Shown here one piece after another: positions 1 to 8,641 of a stretch of DNA of 64,000 nt (position 1 is its first letter; every line of letters starts with the position of its first letter). Position numbers and translations under genes: made by a program. The stretch comes from Peribacillus simplex (GTDB taxonomy: Bacteria > Bacillota > Bacilli > Bacillales > DSM-1321). The stretch is taken from positions 496,001-560,000 of the forward strand of contig NZ_FTMX01000005.1 of assembly GCF_900156045.1 (NCBI RefSeq), in the 5' to 3' direction. The notes beneath the pieces were generated by a model that was not told the DNA's origin, did not search any database, and saw only the letters and a program-made list of their open reading frames with translations.

Positions 1-711
1 CAAATCTTCCGCTTCAAGAAGCTGCAAAAGTTTACCTGCCACAAATTCGGGGCTTCTTAACATGCCCTTTTCTTTATATTCATGAAATTTGTCTCGATCG
101 GAAAAGTCCCGTTCGTCTGCTGAGCGGATTGTCCCTTGCATCTCCGTATCCATTACACCTGGAGAAAAAGAAATGAGAGACGTAGGGAAAGATGTTTTAT
201 CCTGTTCCAACCCTGCAACCCGTGTGAACATTTCTAGCCCAGCCTTAGTGCTGCAATAGGCTGCCCAGCCATGGTAAGGGTTTTTTGCTGCTCCTGAAGA
301 TATGTTGACCATTACCTTCTTTCTGTTCCAGTCCTTTGTCTGTTTAACGAATTCATCAGCCAATACGACGGGTGCCATGAAATTCACCCGCATGCTTGTT
401 TCCAAATTTACTATGCCAAGGTTTCCTACCGGCTTTATCGGTTCAATGACACCTGCATTATTAATGAAAAAAATGTCACTTGTTTCATCTACAGCAGCAA
501 GAATCTCGTTGACTAAGGTAGGTAACTTTTCAGTTTCATTCAAGTCCATCGAAATAAATGTAAGTTTCGTCCCGGATCTGTCAGCCAACCGCTGCATTTC
601 AGGATGGGCTGTACGGGAAACTAAAATGCAATGATCACTCGTCTGCAAACATCCTTTGGCGATGGCAGCACCTAAACCTTTTGAAGCTCCTGTGATTATA
701 AACGTTTTCAC
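1..711 (-). CDS. yueD: YueD-like short-chain dehydrogenase (benzil reductase family), 3' end outside window
   Basis: This is an NADPH-dependent short-chain dehydrogenase/reductase. It starts at a GTG (711) behind AAGGGGG with 8 bases spacing; the nearby upstream ATG is followed at once by a stop. The 237 visible residues hold the cofactor motif TGASKGLG (residues 7-14), NNAG (84-87), a Ser near 139, Tyr152 and Lys156 (YCSTK), the classical catalytic set. The reading frame runs off the left edge, so the C-terminus is not seen. The sequence resembles Bacillus YueD, (S)-benzoin-forming benzil reductase, and the wider sepiapterin-reductase-like group. The SDR fold is certain; the exact substrate is inferred from family resemblance only. 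Confidence 0.8.
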   Translation of the reverse strand, partial: MKTFIITGASKGLGAAIAKGCLQTSDHCILVSRTAHPEMQRLADRSGTKLTFISMDLNETEKLPTLVNEILAAVDETSDIFFINNAGVIEPIKPVGNLGIVNLETSMRVNFMAPVVLADEFVKQTKDWNRKKVMVNISSGAAKNPYHGWAAYCSTKAGLEMFTRVAGLEQDKTSFPTSLISFSPGVMDTEMQGTIRSADERDFSDRDKFHEYKEKGMLRSPEFVAGKLLQLLEAEDL

Positions 712-870
712 GGCATTTCCCCCTTTTATGGATATAAACTATTGTACCAAAATGGAGTATGAAATGGTCTCCTGCCGAATCCCTTTCACTATTCATACCG
801 AAGATGATTACTATAATTTTAAAACACTCTTGGCTATACTCCATGATTTTTTTCATTTATATGTAATAAA

Positions 871-917
871 TCCTCATTAGATTGAAGAATTTTGCGACAC
901 TCTTACCGAAAAGGTGG
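871..917 (+). repeat. partial copy (one end) of family-2 dispersed repeat
   Basis: About 47 bases match the beginning of the complete family-2 copy at 1190-1345 (CCTCATTA, ATTGAAGAA, CGACAC and CCGAAAA blocks in the same order) with scattered substitutions. It stops just before the family-1 repeat at 941, so it is an end fragment abutting another repeat. Confidence 0.55.
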
Positions 918-940
918 TTTCTGAAAGAGGGGTTGTGAAA

Positions 941-1069
941 TGATTTCCACTCCAGGCACTCGCTTTCCGCAGGCGGTCCGGGAGCCTCCTCGGCGCTCTT
1001 TGCGCCTGTGGGGTCTCCCTTGGAAACGCTTTTCCCGCAGGAGTCTCGTACCTTCCGTTCCAATCAACT
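941..1069 (+). repeat. family-1 GC-rich dispersed repeat, copy 1
   Basis: A GC-rich non-coding block in an AT-rich gap. It has the ordered elements CACTCGCTTTCCGC, GGCGGTCCGGGAGCCTCCT, GCGCCTGTGGGGTCTCCCT, TTCCCGCAGGAGTCTCGTA and the right end TTCCAATCAAC. The same order recurs at 4298, 5485, 21371, 28792 and 55507. The ORFs it generates are not conserved between copies, so I treat it as non-coding. Confidence 0.85.
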
Positions 1070-1189
1070 GAATACTATAGGGAAACTCACTTTTCTTCAT
1101 ACAAAATGGGGTTCGGAATGGACTGCCCTGAACAATGATAATAAAAAGAAGAATTGGTTATCCTTCATGAATTTATACCTTTTAATATG

Positions 1190-1345
1190 GAATGAAACCC
1201 TCATTAAATTGAAGAAATTTACGACACCCTGCCGAAAAACTGGCTAGCCAAGACCCCGCAAGATGCTAGCTTTGATGAGGCTTAGCAGACAGTCCGTCGA
1301 ATGGGAGCGGATTTATGAAATCAGGCTAGAACTTTTTTTGAGGGT
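1190..1345 (+). repeat. family-2 dispersed repeat, complete copy A
   Basis: About 155 bases that reappear in inverted orientation at 47113-47260. Shared blocks include GAATGAAACCCTC, TTGAAGAAATTT, GCCGAAAAACTGGCTAGCC, GAGACCCC (here AAGACCCC), GCAGACAGT and GGGAGCGGATTT. A GAGACCCCACA block and a CTCCTGC block are the reverse complements of conserved family-1 elements, so the two families look related. Bases 1346-1378 then carry the isolated left flank of family 1 (TTTGTAAAATTTGAACG and GATTGGAACG). No gene is seen between 712 and 1468. Confidence 0.75.
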
Positions 1346-1385
1346 TTGTAAAATTTGAACGCTGATTGGAACGTTTTTCAAATAA

Positions 1386-1427
1386 AAAAAACTGCAGGCA
1401 AACTCGTCTTCTGCGAATTTGTCTACA
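1386..1427 (-). terminator. terminator of cls, repeat-associated hairpin
   Basis: Reading the minus strand, ACTGTAGACAAA pairs with TTTGCCTGCAGT and is followed by a run of eight T. It lies about 40 bases after the cardiolipin synthase stop codon. The same arm sequence forms the hairpin at 55443-55491. Confidence 0.75.
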
Positions 1428-1468
1428 GTCTGAGCGGCCTATATAATAATGGTCCGCAACTTTAAAAA

Positions 1469-2926
1469 TTATAATATGGGTGATACCAGCCTTGCAATGG
1501 ACTCTTTAAAACGAATCCATTTTGAACGCTTTTCAAACTCTTCAATTGTAAGCTGCCTGCAGACTTCGACATCCTTATAAAAGATCCTTGTCAGTGTCTC
1601 GGCCATTCCTTCATCATAAATGAAGGCATTGACTTCAAAGTTCAATTTAAAACTTCGGACATCAATGTTAGCTGTCCCCACCGAGGAGACCTCTTCGTCG
1701 ACCACGATCATCTTCGCATGAATAAAGCCGTTATCATAGATGTATATTTTAGCTCCCGCTCTTAATAACTGCCCTGCATTGAAAGTTGTTGCCCAATAAA
1801 CGAAAAGGTGATCAGGTTTATTCGGAATCATGATTTTTACATCTAACCCTGATAAGCTGGCAATCCTGAGTGCATCCAATAAACTTGCATCCGGTATGAA
1901 GTAAGGTGTTTGAATGAGAATCGATTTCTTTGCTGAAGATATTAATTTAATATAGCCATTTTTAATTTGTTCCCATTCAGAATCAGGCCCACTTGTCACT
2001 ATTTGCAAATCTATATTGCCTTGAGGCTTTAAAACAGGGAAATAATGAGGTTGATAAGTTATATCATGGTGCTTTGATGCCTGATTCCAATCCAGGATAA
2101 AACGGGTTTGAATGGCTTTGACAGCCGAACCCTTTATTCGAAGGTGTGTATCACGCCAAAAACCGAATTTTGGATTAAGCCCTAAATATTCATCCCCAAC
2201 ATTAAAGCCTCCAACATATCCTACTTTTCCATCAATGATGACGAGCTTTCGATGGTTACGGAAATTCAGCCGTAAATTTATAAATTTTAACTTGGATGGA
2301 AAGAATGCCTCCACTCTTCCTCCAGCCTGCCTAAATTCCCTGAAGAAACTTTTAGTCATCCCTCTCGAACCCAGCTCGTCATAAAGCAGCCGAACTTTGA
2401 CGCCTTCATTCGCTTTTTTAGTCAAAGCCTCAATGAATCGTTTACCCAGGCCGTCCTTTTGAATGATGTAGTATTGTATGTGTATATGGTTTTCGGCCGC
2501 TTCAATATCTTTAAAAAGCTGTTCAAACTTATTTTTTCCTTCCGTAAAAATATCGACTTGATTATCTTCAGTAAGCACGGCATCATTGTTCCGGAGATGC
2601 ATATAAATCAAATCACGATAATTACTTGAAGAAGCATTTCGAAATGGAAAATGATCCATTGAAAGCTCTTCCATTTGTTTATCAAGGATTTCTTCAATCC
2701 CGATTTTCTTCTTGTCCTCCCATTGGAATAGGTGGGCGTGCCTTAAACTCGTTCCAAAAAGGAGATATAAGATAAAACCGACTACAGGCAGAAAATATAA
2801 CACCAATAACCAAGCCCAGGTCGTGCTCGCTTCCCTTCTTTCAAAAAATATGACAATCGTGGCAAATAAAATATTTAGAATGATGACGAGGCCGAGCAAA
2901 ACCGATGTAACATGCGTAAATTCCAT
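1469..2926 (-). CDS. cls: cardiolipin synthase
   Basis: This membrane enzyme condenses two phosphatidylglycerols into cardiolipin and glycerol. At 485 residues it has the family's usual length. Two N-terminal membrane segments (about 7-28 and 37-58) are followed by two phospholipase D half-sites: H225-x-K227-x4-D232 with a following GG pair, and H403-x-K405-x4-D410. The ATG is preceded by GAGGG at suitable spacing. It is a single-gene unit with a terminator at 1386-1427. Bacilli often carry more than one cls paralogue, and I cannot say which one this is. Confidence 0.95.
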   Translation of the reverse strand: MEFTHVTSVLLGLVIILNILFATIVIFFERREASTTWAWLLVLYFLPVVGFILYLLFGTSLRHAHLFQWEDKKKIGIEEILDKQMEELSMDHFPFRNASSSNYRDLIYMHLRNNDAVLTEDNQVDIFTEGKNKFEQLFKDIEAAENHIHIQYYIIQKDGLGKRFIEALTKKANEGVKVRLLYDELGSRGMTKSFFREFRQAGGRVEAFFPSKLKFINLRLNFRNHRKLVIIDGKVGYVGGFNVGDEYLGLNPKFGFWRDTHLRIKGSAVKAIQTRFILDWNQASKHHDITYQPHYFPVLKPQGNIDLQIVTSGPDSEWEQIKNGYIKLISSAKKSILIQTPYFIPDASLLDALRIASLSGLDVKIMIPNKPDHLFVYWATTFNAGQLLRAGAKIYIYDNGFIHAKMIVVDEEVSSVGTANIDVRSFKLNFEVNAFIYDEGMAETLTRIFYKDVEVCRQLTIEEFEKRSKWIRFKESIARLVSPIL

Positions 2927-3024
2927 AGTATACCCTCACTCAATTTTTATCCCTTTAAGGATATCATGCAAATTCTTTATATCAAAGGATTTGCTTATCA
3001 GTAATGAAAACAGAGAATTCACAA

Positions 3025-3058
3025 AAATGGACCTCTTCTTGTAGAGGCCCATTTAAAA
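3025..3058 (-). terminator. terminator downstream of CstR-like gene
   Basis: Reading the minus strand, AAATGGGCCTCT pairs with AGAGGTCCATTT across a short loop and is followed by T5. It ends the minus-strand transcript of the gene at 3163-3426. Confidence 0.7.
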
Positions 3059-3162
3059 AAAATCCATCCACCCTGGACACTGGAATTTCTCAGATTGGTC
3101 AGATTGTTTTTAATCCTTGTCTTAAAAATTCCAATTCAACAATAACAATAAAATATAATTGC

Positions 3163-3426
3163 TTATCGGCTTTTCACTAATAAATTCACAGCTTCTTTCA
3201 CTAGCTCTTCGGGATTCTTTTCTCCGGATTCATTTGCCTCCCGGACGCATTCTACAAGATTTGAACTTACAATTACCCCAATTGTCCTATCAATTGCAGA
3301 TCTAGTGGCAGATAACTGCGTTACTACATCTCTGCAATCTTTGTTTTCCTCCATCATTTTCAATATCCCACGAAGCTGTCCTTCAATTCGCTTCACTCTA
3401 TTTTTTACTTGCTTATCATATTCCAT
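3163..3426 (-). CDS. CsoR/FrmR-family repressor, CstR-like (persulfide-sensing type)
   Basis: A small all-helical DUF156 repressor of 87 residues. The spacing of its only cysteines, C31 and C60, matches the dithiol of CstR-type persulfide sensors. The copper-binding histidine of true CsoR is absent: the aligned residue (about 56) is Asn. In the known family, oxidation by sulfane sulfur links the two cysteines and releases DNA. No rhodanese, sulfurtransferase or copper exporter gene lies beside it, so its target genes are elsewhere or it controls only itself. A short inverted repeat overlaps its likely promoter. Family certain; sulfur sensing inferred from cysteine pattern. Confidence 0.88.
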   Translation of the reverse strand: MEYDKQVKNRVKRIEGQLRGILKMMEENKDCRDVVTQLSATRSAIDRTIGVIVSSNLVECVREANESGEKNPEELVKEAVNLLVKSR

Positions 3427-3532
3427 GTGAGGCCTCCTACCCTGCCTATTACTTATTTATCTTATCCTATCCAAACATCCATCATTAAACCTATTCAGTT
3501 GAAATGAAGGTTTGATAAAAATCATACAATTT

Positions 3533-3563
3533 ATAATACATACCACTTAGGTATAATTGTCAA
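3533..3563 (-). promoter_or_regulatory. promoter and operator-like palindrome of the CstR-like gene
   Basis: On the minus strand TTGACA (3563-3558) and TATTAT (3538-3533) are separated by 19 bases. Within the spacer lies a perfect 5-base inverted repeat with a 5-base centre, ATACC-N5-GGTAT (3540-3554). This resembles operators of CsoR-family repressors, so autoregulation is likely. Confidence 0.6.
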
Positions 3564-3604
3564 GTGTCAATATTATTCAATAATCATAGCCCCAATATGT
3601 AATT

Positions 3605-4048
3605 CTATTTTTGTACTAGGAGACTTTGTGCAACTGCCTCAGAAAACTCGATCGTCATTTGGGGAACGTAGGTTTTTAACAAAGCATTGACGATAGGGGC
3701 TTTGGCTCCTTTTGCCGTAATCGCCAGGCAGCCAGTCATTTTAGTCTGTCCACTTCCGCACTGTTCTGCTAAAAAATAGCCATGCCCATCAAATTTTTCA
3801 TTTAATCCCTTAAGTTTAAATGTTACCTTATCGAGTTCAATCCATTCCAATATATTCACTTCAAGTTTAATTTTCTTCTTCATTAATCCCAAATCGCTTT
3901 TAAACTCCCATATGAGTGTCCACTCATTTACCATCTCATGATTGATATATCCTGGGACAAGAGGTGCCCAACGATCTATACTACTTACAAATCCCCATAC
4001 AGTTTTAATTGAAACAGGTAAAATGATACTATGCACACCTTCTGACAA
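3605..4048 (-). CDS. CoxG-like SRPBCC-domain protein
   Basis: A 147-residue protein of the START/SRPBCC superfamily, close to the CoxG (carbon monoxide dehydrogenase subunit G) group. It has an N-terminal strand, a helix containing W18 and W27, an alternating beta region, and a long amphipathic C-terminal helix. The start is a TTG at 4048 behind AAGGGGG. CoxG proteins in CO oxidisers bind membranes or help assemble the enzyme, but no CO dehydrogenase genes are nearby. Stand-alone Bacillus members have no settled function. It could bind a hydrophobic ligand or a quinone; this is speculative. Confidence 0.75.
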   Translation of the reverse strand: MSEGVHSIILPVSIKTVWGFVSSIDRWAPLVPGYINHEMVNEWTLIWEFKSDLGLMKKKIKLEVNILEWIELDKVTFKLKGLNEKFDGHGYFLAEQCGSGQTKMTGCLAITAKGAKAPIVNALLKTYVPQMTIEFSEAVAQSLLVQK

Positions 4049-4181
4049 AGCAGTTCCCCCTTAATTATTCTATTTACATCTTTTTAATGTATGGCTGAAC
4101 AATATTGAATAGAACGGTAAGATCAGATTCTTAAACAAAATTCTCCCGGTGGTAAGAAACCATTTAAAGATATACAGCAAA

Positions 4182-4219
4182 GAATCGCCCCCTGCAATAA
4201 AGGGACGATCCTTTTTTAT
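4182..4219 (+). terminator. hairpin with T run
   Basis: GAATCGCCCC pairs imperfectly with GGGACGATCC and is followed on the plus strand by TTTTTTA. No plus-strand gene lies upstream, so it may be a stray part of the neighbouring repeat cluster rather than a working terminator. Confidence 0.4.
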
Positions 4220-4297
4220 TGCTGGGTCTCAGACTTTAGACAAACTTGATACAAATTTAGAATGCCTACATTTTTTTGAGGGAGTGTAAAATATGAG

Positions 4298-4430
4298 CGT
4301 TGGTTTCCACTCCAGGCACTCGCTTTCCGCGGGCGGTCCGGGAGCCTCCTCGGAGCTCTTGGCTCCTGTGGGGTCTCCCTTGGACGCACTTTTCTAAGCA
4401 GGAGTCTCGTACCCTCCTTTCCAATCAACT
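4298..4430 (+). repeat. family-1 GC-rich dispersed repeat, copy 2
   Basis: Complete copy with the same element order as 941-1069, ending in TTTCCAATCAACT. Its left flank (4228-4297) carries an ACTTTAGACAAAC stretch and TTTTTTTGAGGGAGTGTAAA, matching the flanks of the copies at 55507 and 1346. A short sequence, ATTGCTGGGTCT, occurs on both sides (4219 and 4485). Confidence 0.85.
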
Positions 4431-4464
4431 TTGCTTAAAAATGCAGATGGAACCCCTTTGGTCT

Positions 4465-4504
4465 ATAAACTCAGACCCAGCTTAATTGCTGGGTCTGAGT
4501 TTAT
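4465..4504. terminator. strong perfect hairpin, candidate terminator
   Basis: Two 17-base arms (4465-4481 and 4488-4504) are exact reverse complements around a 6-base loop. It lies 72 bases after the stop of the YjgB-like gene on the minus strand. There is no long T run, so it could instead stabilise an RNA end. Confidence 0.5.
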
Positions 4505-4575
4505 GAAAAGATTATTCTTACGTATCTTTTTAGGTTTCCTCATTTTCTTTAAATAAAGTAGGATCAGGATCAGAA

Positions 4576-5115
4576 TCAATTATTATCTGACGCAAATTCA
4601 ACCGTATACATATTCAATCTTGGATCAGGGTTAATCCAGGCACTTTCAAACACGAAGACGACTTTATAATTTGCGTAATCGATATAAGTGACATAGTACA
4701 TCCCTTCTTGCTCCACTTCACTTACAGGTTCACCAACCAATCCCTTCAACATGGATAAATGGATGGTTTGCAATTGCGGATCAAAATCATCAATGGCGGT
4801 AATCGTTTTTCTACCTGTTGAACCGTCATAGAGGAATCGGATATTATGGGACCAATAATTGGCCGCAACGGTACTTAAATCTTCCGGTGCACCCCAGGCT
4901 TTTTCCACTTTCTTCAACGAATCACCTACAGAAAATGGGCCACTGTTAATGGTTTGCTGGGATTCATAGGCTAAACCCATGATCTGCCGAATCAGAAGGT
5001 CTGGCGTGGATTGTGATGTTAATGAAGATGACGCAAAAGCAGCCTGCCCACTAAAAATGAGAAATGCGAGCATTAGAAATGTAACACTCCGGATAAAACG
5101 ATTCACTTGTTTCAA
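4576..5115 (-). CDS. yjgB: YjgB-like secreted protein (DUF4309)
   Basis: An exported protein of unknown function. The best start is a TTG at 5115, because AAAGGGAGG lies just upstream of it and would sit inside the coding region of the longer ATG form (5136). From the TTG the protein has 179 residues: a basic start, a hydrophobic segment and an AFAS-type signal peptidase site near residue 30. The mature part contains FSVGDSLKKVEKAWG and GLVGEPVSEV, two halves of the GDS-x4-v-x2-xlG pattern seen in DUF4309 proteins. Name rests on family resemblance. Confidence 0.7.
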   Translation of the reverse strand: MKQVNRFIRSVTFLMLAFLIFSGQAAFASSSLTSQSTPDLLIRQIMGLAYESQQTINSGPFSVGDSLKKVEKAWGAPEDLSTVAANYWSHNIRFLYDGSTGRKTITAIDDFDPQLQTIHLSMLKGLVGEPVSEVEQEGMYYVTYIDYANYKVVFVFESAWINPDPRLNMYTVEFASDNN

Positions 5116-5432
5116 AGTTATCCTCCCTTTCCACATGGAAATGACTAATTACATTATTTTTAAATATCTTAAAAAAGATGAAAAATGGCGTATATCATTC
5201 CAATTGGTTTTACCTTTACCATTACTATTCATTGGAACTTTGGACACATACCATTCGTTTTAGAAAAAACTTAAAATCAAATAGTAAGCTATTTAGCTTG
5301 ACGCCAATGGCGCCTTCTTTATCCGAGTGGGCACAAAAAAACGTTCACATCGTTTTCTTATGAAGATAGTTTATTTTTAAAAGATAACCATGGTGGAGAT
5401 TTGGAGAACTCATTCTTAAATAGAGACTGTAA

Positions 5433-5667
5433 AACAAGGTTTTTTTCGCATACTTTGTTGTTATTTACCAAGTAATGCGGTGTGGTTGATTTCCCCTCCA
5501 GATGCTCGCTTTCCGCGGGGCGGGCGGTGAGCCTCCTCGGCGTAAACGCCTGTGGGGTCTCACCTGTCCCGCTGCTCCCGCAGGAGTCTCGCACTTGCGC
5601 TCCAATCAACCTTAAATCGTTTAGTTTTTAAAAACAACAATCTTTACGAAAAGAGCCTAAAACAAAA
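5433..5667 (+). repeat. long repeat (235 bp) containing family-1 copy 3
   Basis: The whole block is nearly identical to 28741-28967, including flanks outside the GC-rich core (GCATACTTTGTTG on the left, CTTTACGAAAAGAGC on the right). The core is 5485-5610. This copy carries an extra 8 bases (TGCTCCCG) beside an identical-looking CCCGC block, which explains the length difference. It fills the gap between the YjgB-like gene and aspartase. Confidence 0.85.
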
Positions 5668-5668
5668 T

Positions 5669-5692
5669 AGCTGCAGTGCAGGCACTGCAGCT
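5669..5692 (-). terminator. near-perfect palindrome beside the repeat
   Basis: AGCTGCAGTGC and GCACTGCAGCT are exact reverse complements separated by 2 bases. On the minus strand it is followed by ATTTTGTTTT, which would suit a terminator. The 5693-5882 stretch holds no supported gene. Confidence 0.45.
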
Positions 5693-5882
5693 GGACTGAC
5701 TGGCTTATTTGGATATTTAAGAGGATTTGTAGCTGCTAATGCTATTAGATATTTTTTTAGGGGGATGGGTTTTTTATAATCGATGATTTGAATGACGATC
5801 AAAAAACTGAATATTCAGTCTTCAATACCCGCTATCAGTTGACGGACGGTTGGGAACATTTCATGTTGGTATGTATATAATT

Positions 5883-5926
5883 AATGACTATGCCTTTTTA
5901 CCAACGGTCCTAAAGGCATAGTCATT
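5883..5926 (-). terminator. hairpin downstream of aspartase
   Basis: AATGACTATGCCTTT (5883-5897) is the exact reverse complement of 5912-5926. This 15-base stem lies 45 bases after the aspartase stop. The T run is weak, but position and stem strength fit the end of the ansA-aspA transcript. Confidence 0.6.
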
Positions 5927-5970
5927 ACATCAAAAATCATATAGATTTATGTTTTGTACTAATTTACTGG

Positions 5971-7401
5971 TTATTGCCGATCAAAAAGAGAAGCTCCCGC
6001 TATACCGGGTTTTGTCATCTCATAAGGATTTAGAATCAGATCCAATTCTTCTTCTGTCAACACATCATATTGTAAACAAAGTTCGCGAACTGATTTGCCT
6101 TTTAATATCGCTTCACGCGCAATACGTGAAACCACTTCGTACCCAAGGTGCGGATTGACTGCTGTAATCACTCCAACACTTTGTTCGACATAATCTTTTA
6201 AATGTTGCTCATTAGCTTCAATGCCTTCTAAACAATAATCTGTAAAGACATTGAAAGCATTGTTCATTATGCTAATTGATTGCAATAAATTGAATACAAG
6301 GACTGGCTCCATTACGTTCAACTCAAGTTGTCCTGCTTCAGAAGCTAAGCAAATCGTATTATCGTTCCCGATGACTTGGAAAGCGACTTGATTAATTAAT
6401 TCTGGCATTACTGGATTTACTTTTCCTGGCATGATGGATGAACCTGGTTGACGTGCTGGAAGTGTGATTTCTCCTAATCCCGCTCTCGGTCCTGAAGCCA
6501 TCAAACGTAAATCATTAGCAATTTTAGACATATTCATCATACATACTTTCAATGAAGCTGACACTTCAGTATATGCATCCGTATTCTGGGTTGCATCTAC
6601 TAAATGTTCTGCTCCTACAAGCGGCAAGTTACTGATTTCAGCTAAATATTTAACAACATTTTCAATGTAACGAGGATCTGCGTTCAATCCCGTTCCCACG
6701 GCTGTTGCTCCCATATTCACTTCATATAAATGTTGACGTGATTGACTGATTCGTTTTATGTCCCGATCCAACACGCGGCTGTATGCCTCAAATTCTTGAC
6801 CGAGTCGAATTGGAACTGCGTCCTGAAGATGTGTGCGTCCCATTTTGATAACATGATCAAATTGTTTTGCTTTTTTCTTTAAAACCGTACTCATCTTGGT
6901 CATTGTTTGTAACAATTGCTCTAAAAGCCTCAGTGTTGATAAATGAATGGCAGTAGGGAATACGTCATTGGTTGATTGCGACATGTTAACATGGCTATTT
7001 GGACTAACTTGTACATAATCCCCTTTATTGTGTCCCATGAGTTCTAACGCACGGTTGGCAACGATTTCATTAATGTTCATATTCATTGATGTACCTGCGC
7101 CGCCTTGAATTGGGTCAACGATGAAATATTCATGCCACTTTCCATCGATCACTTCATCAGAAGCTTTGACGATAGCGCTTCCAATACCATCATATAATCG
7201 TTTGGTATCCATATTTGCTAAAGCGGCTGCTTTTTTAATCATGGCTAGTGCACGAATCATTTCTTCATTGACCTTATAACCGGTAATCGGAAAATTCTCT
7301 ACAGCGCGTAAAGTTTGTATTCCATAATAAACATCTGCCGGAATTTCCTTTTCCCCAAGAAAGTCTTTCTCGATGCGGTATGTTCTCTCTTCTATCAACA
7401 T
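5971..7401 (-). CDS. aspA: aspartate ammonia-lyase (aspartase)
   Basis: It converts L-aspartate to fumarate and ammonia. This is the second gene of the asparagine operon (called ansB in B. subtilis), so asparagine becomes aspartate and then fumarate. The ATG at 7401 has AAGGGGC upstream, giving 476 residues; longer in-frame starts reach back into ansA. The fumarase/aspartase signature GSSIMPGKVNP lies near residue 320. The substrate motif GAGTSMNMNINE near 100 and a TNDVFPTA motif near 140 are also present. It begins 23 bases after the ansA stop. Length and motifs match intact family members. Confidence 0.95.
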   Translation of the reverse strand: MLIEERTYRIEKDFLGEKEIPADVYYGIQTLRAVENFPITGYKVNEEMIRALAMIKKAAALANMDTKRLYDGIGSAIVKASDEVIDGKWHEYFIVDPIQGGAGTSMNMNINEIVANRALELMGHNKGDYVQVSPNSHVNMSQSTNDVFPTAIHLSTLRLLEQLLQTMTKMSTVLKKKAKQFDHVIKMGRTHLQDAVPIRLGQEFEAYSRVLDRDIKRISQSRQHLYEVNMGATAVGTGLNADPRYIENVVKYLAEISNLPLVGAEHLVDATQNTDAYTEVSASLKVCMMNMSKIANDLRLMASGPRAGLGEITLPARQPGSSIMPGKVNPVMPELINQVAFQVIGNDNTICLASEAGQLELNVMEPVLVFNLLQSISIMNNAFNVFTDYCLEGIEANEQHLKDYVEQSVGVITAVNPHLGYEVVSRIAREAILKGKSVRELCLQYDVLTEEELDLILNPYEMTKPGIAGASLFDRQ

Positions 7402-7424
7402 TTCATCTTGCCCCTTTGTTTGTT

Positions 7425-8414
7425 CTATAATGTAATATCCTCTGCAATCGGTGTTTCCATCATTTCCTTCACTTTTTTGGGATCTTGTGTCTTGGCTAAA
7501 ATCCACATCAACTTAGGAACGATGGCTTCTGTATTCATATTTCTGGAACGAATGATGACATTCTTATTCACTTTTCGTCCCACTTCGTAAATATCCATAT
7601 CTTCCCCTTCTTCCAAACATTGGGTAGTAATGACTACGGATATTCCACACTGTACTAACTCATTCAATTTTTCTAGAATATTTCTTCCTTGAAACGGAAT
7701 ACCTCCGCTTCCATAACTTTCAATTACGATTCCCCGACATTGATTTTTCAGAGAATCAAAGAATTCAGGTTTAATACCGGGATGCAGCTTAACCAAAGCA
7801 ACATCAGTACATAGGGAAGCATCTAACTTTACTTCCTTTTTCTTTGGTGAATGAACTGGCTTTAGATACTCAATTTTATCTTTGAATATGGTAGCGATAT
7901 ATGGATAGTTTATACTTTCAAACGAATCATAGCTTTTAGTTCTCAATTTAATGGCCCTAGTACCCTGGATGACTCTACGATCAAAAACAACAAATACTCC
8001 TCCAATATCTTCACAAGCAAACCGAATCGCATCAGAGATATTTCTTTTGGCATCTGTCTTTTTAAAGGCAATTGGGATTTGAGAGCCTGTAATGACAATT
8101 GGTTTCCCTAAATCTTGTAACATATACGAGAGCGCAGCTGAAGTGTAAGCCATTGTATCTGTTCCATGGGTAATCACAAAGCCATCGTAATCATGGTAGT
8201 GCTCATGGATGGATTGTGCCATTTCTGTCCAATCTTCGGGCTGCATATTTGTACTATCAATATTCATCAAAGGCTTACTATCAATCTGATAAAGTAAATC
8301 CAATCCCGGCAGGTGTCCTAAAAATTCGTCAGCTTTCATTTCTGGAACCAGTCCATCTTTTCCTTCTAACGATGCAATTGTACCACCTGTAGTAATTAAC
8401 ATCAACTTCTTCAT
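7425..8414 (-). CDS. ansA: L-asparaginase, type I
   Basis: Hydrolyses L-asparagine to aspartate and ammonia in the cytoplasm. Motif TTGGTIAS at residues 8-15 supplies the Thr12 nucleophile, and [14 protein letters not shown] supplies the second catalytic Thr-Asp pair. From the ATG at 8414 the protein has 329 residues, the size of Bacillus AnsA, and the C-terminus [14 protein letters not shown] is typical. A TTG 15 bases further up behind a G8 run could add five residues. It is the first gene of the operon with aspartase and is divergent from ansR. Confidence 0.95.
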   Translation of the reverse strand: MKKLMLITTGGTIASLEGKDGLVPEMKADEFLGHLPGLDLLYQIDSKPLMNIDSTNMQPEDWTEMAQSIHEHYHDYDGFVITHGTDTMAYTSAALSYMLQDLGKPIVITGSQIPIAFKKTDAKRNISDAIRFACEDIGGVFVVFDRRVIQGTRAIKLRTKSYDSFESINYPYIATIFKDKIEYLKPVHSPKKKEVKLDASLCTDVALVKLHPGIKPEFFDSLKNQCRGIVIESYGSGGIPFQGRNILEKLNELVQCGISVVITTQCLEEGEDMDIYEVGRKVNKNVIIRSRNMNTEAIVPKLMWILAKTQDPKKVKEMMETPIAEDITL

Positions 8415-8515
8415 TTTTGACTTCAACTTCTCCAATATACCCCCCCCTATAAAACCTCCCTGTCTTACAATCATTCAATCTTCTTAGAAAAATGTTTTCG
8501 CTATAAATGTACATG

Positions 8516-8525
8516 TTACGCGTAC
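8516..8525. promoter_or_regulatory. candidate AnsR operator 1
   Basis: TTACGCGTAC with the 8-base palindrome TACGCGTA. It lies 10-20 bases downstream of the likely ansA -10 box (TATAAT on the minus strand, 8541-8536; -35 TTGATT at 8564-8559, spacer 17), so a bound repressor would block the start of the ansA transcript. Confidence 0.6.
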
Positions 8526-8578
8526 ACCACATGTTATTATAGTCATGTTCCAGAGTGAAATCAAGCTCAAATCATTCA

Positions 8579-8613
8579 TTACGCGTACTCTCATTCCAAT
8601 TTGATGTTATAAT
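8579..8613. promoter_or_regulatory. candidate AnsR operator 2 and ansR promoter
   Basis: A second TTACGCGTAC (8579-8588), exactly 63 bases from the first. It covers the -35 position of the ansR promoter, whose -10 is an extended TGTTATAAT (8605-8613). This arrangement suggests autoregulation and repression of ansA by the same protein. Confidence 0.6.
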
Positions 8614-8641
8614 GGATTTATATAAAAGGAGAGTTATAAGA

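Noticed and set aside
1008..1247. Open frame across the family-1 repeat
   Set aside because: The frame is not kept in other copies of the repeat and has no ribosome binding site; it results from high GC.
5552..5779. Open frame reading LTGLFGYLRGFVAANA at its end
   Set aside because: It starts inside the repeat; the end looks protein-like, but there is no start signal or known relative.
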